This document shows positions 60,701 through 64,000 of a stretch of DNA of 64,000 nucleotides, piece after piece; position 1 is the stretch's first letter; each line of letters opens with the position of its first letter. Made by a program: the position numbers and the translations under genes. The DNA comes from Bugulina stolonifera. Lineage: Eukaryota; Bryozoa; Gymnolaemata; Cheilostomatida; Bugulidae. The DNA lies in the NCBI GenBank assembly GCA_935421135.1, contig OW285192.1, positions 2,275,501 to 2,339,500 on the forward strand, given 5' to 3'. The notes under the pieces are model-generated. The model was given only the letters and a program-made list of their open reading frames with translations, searched no databases and was not told where the DNA came from.

Positions 60701-62630
60701 GAGGTTCCCGAGATGATTGACCCCGGTCTAACCTTGGTCGATCGTGTCAGGGAAATGGTGGCCGACATGTCCAGGTTTAGCCAGCTGGCCACCCCCAGGT
60801 ATTATGATGACCAGTTGGCTGATCTTGAGGCCAGGAAACGTGAACTCGATGCCGAGTATAATAGGAGGTTGGCAGAGTTGACGAGAGAGAGGAATAACCT
60901 CTTGAAGGATCGAGAAGAGGCTAAACACCTCTCGGGCCCTCTCAAGAGAGTTATGGAGGCGGTCAATGAGATTGAGGTTGCCAGAAAGCGCCGGGTAGTG
61001 GCTACCACCACGGACCAGGACACTAGTAAGGCAGACCAGGGTGCGGCTGGTGGAACCAGCAGAGTAGACAGTTCCAACAAAGCTAGCAAGGCTAGCAGTG
61101 GTGGAAAGAGCAATGAGTGAAAACAGCTCAGTGAATGAAGCTAAGGCTGACACTGAGGTGTCTGCGGGTCTCTCAGTGGATGAAGTTCAAACTGACACTG
61201 GGACCTCCTGGACGACCGAGACGGCCATGGACGTCGAGGATCCTCAGGAGTCGAGGGAAGGTCTTGATCTGACAACGCAAGACCCTGAAAGCCTTTTGGC
61301 AGAGTCAGGTGAGCAGGTCGGAGGGACTGGTACTTCGGGCCCCGGAGAGAGTCTGAGCGACCTGCTGGATGAGGTCAGCGAGGAGGAAGGGGAACAGTCC
61401 AAGGGCTAAGCCGTAGTCGTAAGTTATGATCACGTCCAATGCATGACTTGTATTTCAGTCTGTACGTTATGTAATGTCAACTGCATAAACAGATGTATGA
61501 AGGACAGATACTGCTGCCCTTCATTTGACTATTTAGAGAAAAGAGAAACGAAGAAGGAAGGGCATGTAATGTGATGCTAGACGTCAATGGGTTTGGCGAT
61601 TTGCGGAAGTGACGTAATCCCAGAAGCCGCGGAGATATTGGAAGTCTCTTACGTCTTGAATGCTGGATCAACAACACGTGCCTTCAGAGACTTCTTATTC
61701 TACATCCTCTACTAGTAACTATCAAGTAAGTGTGTTTATCTGCTTATACGAACATTCCTGACCCACTTAACATAACACTATGTTTTAATGAAGCCCTGTC
61801 TGCCTGCCATATCTGAAAATAAAATAAACAATGATTGGCATGAACTCATGTTGCAAGAAAGTGTTGAGGATTTTTGTTCCCTTGTATTGAACGGTCATGA
61901 TGGGACAACTCTATTAGGCGAACTAGCTCCTGGACCAGTTCGATCCGGTATATCGAACCAAAGTTGACACCGTCTAACACCGCTTGAGACCAGGATCAGG
62001 GGGTCCGGTGCGGTTCGGTATATCGATCTAAATTTGGCATCGGTTGACACCGAATGAGACTAGGCACAAGAGAACCGGTGTCAACCGGTGTTTGATTACC
62101 ACCACCCCAAAAACCGAATATCAGTGGGGAGGCAACACCGGTGCAGGCCTACTTCAAGGTATTATCATCTGAGCAGCTGACTATTCTATTTCCTGAAAGT
62201 TCCAGACAAGTTATGACATGATCATCATGACCTCGTAATATCTGTATAACAGAATACAAATGTCATGTTAGCTTAACCAATCACAGTGAAGGCATCATGA
62301 TTATCAAGTAGTCAACAAATAACCGTACATGTGGCAAAACAAATCATCCAAACAAGAACATATTTATATATACGGCGTATATATATATCTCTGTGTACAA
62401 AGTATTCACTATTGACATGAAGAGAGGTACATGTACATTGTAACACTCACATAATTATATGTACAAAGTATTCACTATTGACATAGAGAGAGGTACATTG
62501 TACACCCACATATATGTACAAAGTATTCACTATTGACATGGAGAGAGAGGTACAATGGACATACCTTAGAAGGTTTCACCTCACCACACCTCCAGTGATG
62601 TTCTATAGTATGGGCTCTGAGGTACATGCT
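45765..62630 (-). CDS. FBXW7: FBXW7-like gene: linker and WD40 exons, one exon interrupted
   Basis: Minus-strand exons in order: 62565-62630 ([12 protein letters not shown] linker), 62152-62241 plus 54768-54791 (WD1, [19 protein letters not shown]), 54167-54348 ([20 protein letters not shown]), 53157-53277 ([15 protein letters not shown]), 52637-52741 ([22 protein letters not shown]), 45765-45975 ([25 protein letters not shown]). They match the substrate-binding WD40 propeller of FBXW7, an SCF ubiquitin-ligase receptor, with GT-AG junctions and matching phases. WD1 is split by a hAT-like element (54800-62151) with 8-bp duplication CTTCAAGG; without it the frame is intact. The F-box would lie right of the window. 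C-terminal exon(s) after 45765 were not found. This copy is probably disrupted. Confidence 0.85.
46084..46238 (+). repeat. 5' LTR of Ty3/gypsy element 1
   Basis: 155 bp, TG...CA, matching 50377-50531 except about one base (AAAGCTATTT versus AAAGCGATTT). Confidence 0.9.
46276..50226 (+). CDS. Gag-Pol polyprotein of Ty3/gypsy element 1
   Basis: One 1,316-residue frame. In order: Gag domain (about 1-200), a repeated region rich in [10 protein letters not shown] (about 210-265), zinc-knuckle region ([28 protein letters not shown]), aspartic protease ([11 protein letters not shown]), reverse transcriptase ([32 protein letters not shown]), RNase H ([20 protein letters not shown]), and integrase with a zinc-binding end (RGHLGITKC ... 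CKECATH), Asp (GTDLLNF), Asp (LSDNGPQY) and Glu (GAAEKAVQ). Gag and Pol are fused without frameshift or stop. All catalytic motifs are present and the element looks potentially active. Confidence 0.95.
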   Translation: MEGILPPGQLNLRADDLAGEWRRWVRTFSDYLLAIDLTAITKAAERRKLALFRHIGGEDVREIYSQMEFLSEPDETTGVRTEIEEGATGRKLSNVIGRFSEYCNPRSGIVVSRFQFHNCKQNGETIDVFLMKLRRLSEQCDFGNQKESLIRDKLLFGLDDERKREKLMCESDEKLTLDFVVKTLRIAEKSGRLQSSKQSEVKREEIGAVRGRILEKSEHSRDRMLEKSEYRDRYLEKSEYRNNEEIGAVRNRMLEKSEYKNKPGQFHTRCDNCGKRHTKFQRCPALGTDCAKCGKSNHWAKMCRSKRQVDEVTRLEEVQDVYLGEVLHIETVESQSWFTNLTVSTSRSKSQRIRFKLDTGAALTICGPGHCTGKIKPTLKKLFGPGNTPLVCYGVIKCEMRARNVSVEEDLYVVKNQKTPLLSRSACERLKLVSVDDTQCQVGSVTVNDRLFKGLGKMKNPHTITLKGDVKPYAIHVPRPIPFPRRKAADDALQQMVQDGVIVKVEDGPTPWVAPMVVVPKSDPNKVRICTDYTELNKYILREIHPMSTVDSSLAMLGQGVLFSKIDANSGFWQIPLTEESSKLTTFLTHSGRYRYRRLPQGLCSSPEIFVAEMNTILEGVAGVVIHMDDILVFGNSKQQHDERLQIVLDRLYKAGMTLNKAKCKFGVPSVEFLGYVIDKSGIHAGPRLQGIVDFPVPKDVPAVRSFLGFANQYAKFSSELADTTAPLRSLLGKDVPWLWGTEQEKAFATVKKIFKNAPVLATYNVDRETIVTSDASNFGLGATLSQIQPDGTRRLVAAASRSLTETEQRYAAIEKESLGVCWAMEKFSQYILGMKNVLIETDHKPLVTLFGNKFLDKLPPRIQGFKLRLQRFQYSMHHVSGSKNVSADALSRYTVGELEKSDIARIKEIEHYMEELVKPNGSDQRLECLKSDQRADEVLSRVIKFVEGGWPVYLSSEDVLLKPYFDRMGLLTMNKGFLMLGSRLVIPLSQRSQTLHDLHRGHLGITKCQARARNSLWWPNMSKAIEEMVKTCKECATHANRTMEPLRPSATPDRPWQMLGTDLLNFRGEMYLVVIDYYSRYPELALLGKCDYSSRKVITHLKSMFSRHGIPELLLSDNGPQYASEEFRSFAKDYGFTHVTSSPHYHRANGAAEKAVQTVKKMLLKEEDPYLALLAYRASPQFGLYSPSELLMGRKLRTTVVTHPDDLIPKMPDHELFRSANDQYKRRMKSDHDTNKVKELSPLMEGDEVKDRVSKQQGRVKYPSDDMSRRVMMETERGGELIRNRSDVAVMPRRVTRSVSRREALEGTNGSVERY
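50377..50531 (+). repeat. 3' LTR of Ty3/gypsy element 1
   Basis: 155 bp, TG...CA, preceded by the purine-rich AGAAGGGAGA. Confidence 0.9.
50532..51070. repeat. 36-bp minisatellite carrying splice-donor copies
   Basis: About 14-15 copies of GATAGTAGATACTATGGGAG plus GTAGTACTTACCTACA. On the minus strand each unit contains TGTAG|GTAAGTAC, a consensus 5' splice site like that of the FBXW7-like exon ending at 52637, next to which further copies lie (52545-52636). The plus-strand open frame (repeated [12 protein letters not shown]) is an artefact of a period divisible by three. Confidence 0.88.
51071..52544. other. FBXW7-like intron, unique sequence
   Basis: AT-rich sequence separating two parts of the 36-bp donor minisatellite. 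ATCCTGGTACAGGCTT-like phrases recur near 52250 and 52290. No gene or element identified. Confidence 0.4.
52545..52636. repeat. 36-bp donor minisatellite, exon-proximal part
   Basis: Two to three copies of the same unit as 50532-51070, directly abutting the donor of the exon at 52637 (CTCCAG|GTAAGTACT). This is the likely seed of the array. Confidence 0.85.
53005..53116. repeat. 20-bp minisatellite
   Basis: About five copies of ACTATGACATCACAGTGCAC, starting about 40 bp downstream (minus strand) of the exon ending at 53157. Confidence 0.8.
53278..53510. other. FBXW7-like intron, nothing recognised
   Basis: Short unique AT-rich stretch between the WD3 exon acceptor and the 49-bp array. Confidence 0.4.
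53511..54166. repeat. 49-bp minisatellite made of an exon-donor junction
   Basis: About 12-13 copies with a 49-bp period. On the minus strand each contains CATGACGATAT|GTAAGTAC, the last bases of the adjoining FBXW7-like exon (54167-54348) with its donor. Some copies are truncated by 20-30 bp. Confidence 0.88.
54385..54767. repeat. 39-bp minisatellite made of an exon-donor junction
   Basis: Eight to nine copies of ATTAGTAATTACCTCCCCTG plus TACATACACTGTACACGGT, interrupted by a poly-C run at about 54473-54491. On the minus strand each unit carries ACAGGGGAG|GTAATTAC, the end and donor of the adjoining WD1 exon. Confidence 0.88.
55097..55309 (+). repeat. 5' LTR of Ty3/gypsy element 2
   Basis: 213 bp, TGTAATGTGATG...CTTAACATAACA, equal to 61565-61777. 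Confidence 0.93.
55310..55654 (+). other. Leader of Ty3/gypsy element 2
   Basis: Non-coding leader after the primer-binding site, with a repetitive GAGTTAATTGAGTTATAGAG stretch (about 55420-55580). Confidence 0.6.
55655..56875 (+). CDS. Gag of Ty3/gypsy element 2, with an in-frame TGA
   Basis: Start chosen at 55655 (ACCATGG context, [10 protein letters not shown]) rather than 57 bp upstream. The capsid-type part ([34 protein letters not shown]) runs to a TGA at 56387-56389. The same frame then continues through an Arg/Ser-rich stretch to two zinc knuckles ([28 protein letters not shown]) and TGA at 56873-56875. So the nucleocapsid is separated from capsid by one stop, either a mutation or a readthrough codon. 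Pol continues in the same frame after the second TGA. Confidence 0.82.
56876..60115 (+). CDS. Pol of Ty3/gypsy element 2
   Basis: In the same frame as Gag directly after its TGA (context CAA TGA CTA). Domains in order: aspartic protease ([12 protein letters not shown]), reverse transcriptase ([33 protein letters not shown]), RNase H ([20 protein letters not shown]), integrase with zinc-binding end ([17 protein letters not shown]), Asp (AADLFVF), Asp (RSDNGRCF), Glu (GLAERAVG). The C-terminal tail is acidic. The usual integrase-end peptide ([13 protein letters not shown]) is found just beyond the stop in another frame (about 60160-60220), so the last about 30 codons have probably been lost to a frameshift near 60110. 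Confidence 0.92.
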   Translation, partial: LYDRGLEYKVTLQVNGVNLVFALDTGAQVTVLTESSFKILNTRLNPPRRVLVGAGGNTLEQLGETPIALTSSAKSTRCVASVVKGVSRNLLGIKEIEELGLIRVVNRIRTKAFDPLEEYPKLFSGLGSMPDIFVISLKDDASPYQLFSPRPIAAGLREKARAEIDKMLELGVIERVETPTDWCSGLTIALKSSGDIRMCVDLTRLNKSVKRETYPLPRVSDMLARLSEGRVFSKLDANSGFWQVRLDPESRLLTTFITPWGRFCFKRMPFGISSAPEFFQRSMEKILCGLEGVICLMDDILVFGKDAAEHWRRLHLVLDRVLEAGMTLKKQKCEFARNEISFLGHIISAQGVKPDPKKVEAVLNMKPPTTKKEARRFMGMVNYLSKFSRRLASLAVPINSVTGQKSEWYWGDSQGNAFNEIKAKMSRLPILASFDLARRHRVSADSSKGAIGAVLLQENEYGAWQPVEYASRKLTMAEQKYAMMEKEALALTWACEKFDYYLVGREFKLETDHKGLVALLGEKDLSKLPLRVQRFKLRLMRYGYGIFHTPGSKMYIADLLSRPIDMECTDEDIVGSNLMEQYVCNYIREHLLDDMRETELVTALYKDKVASNCLMLLQSEWSDYDHQQACEELQKLYSSRFNLTACGNIIMFGSKVYVPSGLRLEYLRRCHEGHQGVEKCRRRARQLFWWPTVSSDIENFVATCKVCIKQAGVRHQPVVDQPLPNGPWEQVAADLFVFDQENFLIVVDYYSRWIETARLEDQSSNSVVRELKRIFACYGVPTNLRSDNGRCFVSERMRDFSNSWGFTHDTSSPRYPQSNGLAERAVGTVKRLWSGGGDKDAALLAYRTTPLESGFSPGQLMFARAVRSSLGKPENNPVDYELFERSENERKAAAREKWELKHRAKPQHELAIGERVWIKAPTDTGKEGFVVRKDQHPDSYWVKVGDGEVRRNRKHLFSLEGSHEGGYAEGVPGNSAHYELEGADALELESEAQNANTMPRPNENSEENRASENEAEHLETDTDVQGPENQAEDENTDLVASHNQYLKAESQQRTEKNAPTSGETSTGTQTSGGTKEPQT
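60344..61120 (+). CDS. Extra ORF after Pol with three zinc knuckles
   Basis: 258 residues in the position where retroviruses carry env. The N-terminus holds three CCHC-type fingers ([42 protein letters not shown]). A middle part ([21 protein letters not shown]) and a coiled-coil ([19 protein letters not shown]) follow; the tail is Ser/Lys-rich. It has no signal peptide or membrane helix, so it is not an envelope. A second nucleic-acid-binding, Gag-like accessory protein is the best reading; origin unknown. Confidence 0.75.
   Translation: MSGKKRAASFGCSFCRSEDHPTMSCPMANCTACGLKGHLSTVCPSPRCRYCHQLGHKQIACPTKMQTGKSVATESTSKVYTAQQGRSYSQAASQASGGTAVSSATRAERSFAQAAQCHNEVPEMIDPGLTLVDRVREMVADMSRFSQLATPRYYDDQLADLEARKRELDAEYNRRLAELTRERNNLLKDREEAKHLSGPLKRVMEAVNEIEVARKRRVVATTTDQDTSKADQGAAGGTSRVDSSNKASKASSGGKSNE
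61098..61409 (+). CDS. Small acidic ORF, last frame of element 2
   Basis: 103 residues, strongly acidic ([23 protein letters not shown], ending [15 protein letters not shown]), overlapping the preceding frame by 23 bp (ATG within AGTGGTGGAAAGAGCAATGAGTGA). It could be expressed by termination-reinitiation or frameshift as a tail of the zinc-knuckle protein. No family recognised; could be spurious. Confidence 0.45.
   Translation: MVERAMSENSSVNEAKADTEVSAGLSVDEVQTDTGTSWTTETAMDVEDPQESREGLDLTTQDPESLLAESGEQVGGTGTSGPGESLSDLLDEVSEEEGEQSKG
61565..61777 (+). repeat. 3' LTR of Ty3/gypsy element 2
   Basis: 213 bp copy of the 5' LTR, following a purine-rich tract. Confidence 0.93.
62360..62564. repeat. 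62-bp repeats next to the linker-exon donor
   Basis: Three copies of TGTACAAAGTATTCACTATT plus GACATGGAGAGAGGTACA (about 62-72 bp apart), beginning within 15 nt of the donor of the FBXW7-like linker exon (62565). Confidence 0.7.
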
Positions 62631-62740
62631 CTTTCAGTCAATGTTATCATCAGATGAACTCACTTCTATAGTATGATCAGAGCAGCTGGGATTATCATCT
62701 AAGGACTCTCCTGGGTCAGTACTAAGGGACTGGGACTTGA

Positions 62741-64000
62741 ATATGAGACCTATAACACAGTACTCATCTGTATGTAGCTATATATTAGACCTATAACACA
62801 GTACTCATCTGTATGTAGCTATATATGAGACCTATAACACAGTGTGTGTGTGTGTGTGTGTGTGTGTGTTCTGCCCTAGGGCAGGTCCTTCATCATGCTC
62901 CTCTCCAAAATTCTCTATCTTCCACCTCTCTCTTCATGCTATGGTATTCCTTTCCACTCTTTACATCATCTAACATCATCATCATATAACCTATAACACA
63001 GTACTCATCTGTATGTAGTTATATATGAGACCTATAACACAGTACTCATCTGTATGTAGCTATATATGAGACCTATAACACAGTACTCATCTGTATGTAG
63101 CTATATATGAGACCTATAACACAGTACTCATCTGTATGTAGTTATATATGAGACCTATAACACAGTACTCATCTGTATGTAGTTATATATGAGACCTATA
63201 ACACAGTACTCATCTGTATGTAGCTATATATGAGACCTATAACACAGTACTCATCTGTATGTAGTTATATATGAGACCTATAACACAGTACTCATCTGTA
63301 TGTAGCTATACATGAGACCTATAGCACAGTACTCATCTGTATATAGCTATATATGAGACCTATAACACAGTACTCATCTGTGTGTTGCTATATATGAGAC
63401 CTATAACACAGTACTCATCTGTATGTAGTTATATATGAGACCTATAACACAGTACTCATCTGTATGTAGCTATACATGAGACCTATAACACAGTACTCAT
63501 CTGTATGTAGTTATATATGAGACCTATAACACAGTACTCATCTGTATGTAGCTATACATGAGACCTATAGCACAGTACTCATCTGTATATAGCTATATAT
63601 GAGACCTATAACACAGTACTCATCTGTGTGTTGCTATATATGAGACCTATAACACAGTACTCATCTGTATGTAGCTATATATGAGACCTATAACACAGTA
63701 CTCGTCTGTGTGTAGCTATATATAAGACCTATAACACAGTACTCATCTGTATGTAGCTATATATGAGACCTATAACACAGTACTCATCTGTATGTAGCTA
63801 TATATTAGACCTATAACACAGTACTCATCTGTATGTAGCTATATATGAGACCTATAACACAGTACTCATCTGTATGTAGCTATATATGAGACCTATAACA
63901 CAGTACTCATCTGTATGTAGCTATATATGAGACCTATAACACAGTACTCATCTGTATGTAGCTATATATGAGACCTATAACACAGTACTCATCTGTATGT
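62741..64000. repeat. 41-bp satellite array, right copy
   Basis: The same unit as 1-1382, in an intron upstream of the FBXW7-like linker exon. Interrupted at 62843-62990 by a (TG)n run and unique sequence, then continuing to the window end. Confidence 0.95.

Larger units (their letters stand above)
55097..61777 (+). mobile_element. Ty3/gypsy LTR retrotransposon 2, recent insertion
   Basis: LTRs 55097-55309 and 61565-61777 are both 213 bp and appear identical, with 5-bp duplications CTATG (55092-55096, 61778-61782). The primer-binding site starts TGGTACCACGGGTGGGG after the left LTR; the purine tract GAAACGAAGAAGGAAGGG precedes the right one. It codes for Gag, Pol and, unusually, two more frames after Pol. 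Confidence 0.93.
54800..62151. mobile_element. hAT-like non-autonomous element containing a nested LTR element
   Basis: Ends TAGGCCTGCAC and GTGCAGGCCTA are inverted; 8-bp duplications CTTCAAGG flank it (54792-54799 and 62152-62159), as for hAT transposons. Its own DNA (54800-55096 and 61783-62151, about 0.66 kb) has no transposase; repeated CGGTTCGGTATATCGA phrases lie near 61940-62030. The LTR element 55097-61777 sits inside it. It interrupts the WD1 exon of the FBXW7-like gene. Confidence 0.85.

Noticed and set aside
1..64000. tRNA, rRNA or other structured RNA genes
   Set aside because: No cloverleaf with A/B boxes or rRNA-like segment was recognised by eye; a covariance-model scan would be needed to exclude small RNAs.

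Overview
This is animal (metazoan) nuclear DNA: AT-rich, full of minisatellites and TACATGTA-type microsatellites, with spliceosomal GT-AG introns, Ty3/gypsy LTR elements, hAT-like DNA elements and Polinton/Maverick elements. The host genes (an Ig-domain type I membrane receptor and FBXW7-like F-box/WD40 exons) fit an invertebrate; an early-branching one such as a sponge is my guess, not a demonstration.

Layout. 1-11.3 kb: a 41-bp satellite array into which a 9.47-kb terminal-inverted-repeat element (E1, 1389-10857, 6-bp target duplication ATTAGA) has inserted. E1 carries a protein-primed-type DNA polymerase B (minus strand, three introns) and a divergent two-exon gene for a likely DNA-binding protein, separated by a large inverted array of CCGATG repeats. 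11.9-12.1 kb: an F-box exon of an FBXW7-like gene (minus). 12.1-13.7 kb: small DNA elements, minisatellites and a gag fragment.

14.9-43.7 kb: one plus-strand host gene of about 11 exons whose splice phases all agree (signal peptide, Ig-like domains, transmembrane helix, short tail; about 756 codons). Its third intron holds a second TIR element (E2, about 16015-25602) with the other half of a Polinton: integrase with chromodomain, packaging ATPase (broken), adenain-type protease, double jelly-roll major capsid, minor capsid and several small virion-type proteins, but no polymerase. Other introns hold a TIR transposon, two solo LTRs, an 82-bp palindrome with Polinton ends and a 12-bp minisatellite.

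45.7-62.7 kb: the linker and WD40 exons of an FBXW7-like gene (minus). One intron holds a complete Ty3/gypsy element (46084-50531, one gag-pol ORF). The first WD40 exon is split by a hAT-like element that itself contains a young Ty3/gypsy element with two equal 213-bp LTRs (55097-61777). The same 41-bp satellite resumes at 62.7-64 kb, so the F-box exon at 12 kb and the WD exons at 45-62 kb look like parts of two tandem FBXW7-like copies.

Most notable: E1 and E2 have complementary halves of the Polinton gene set, nearly the same terminal sequence and arrays built on the same CCGATG repeat with 10/11-bp (helical) spacing. This is what a two-segment Polinton, with replication and virion/integration modules on separate elements, would look like. 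Also notable: every visible FBXW7-like exon is followed at its splice donor by its own minisatellite, three of which are made of copies of that donor.
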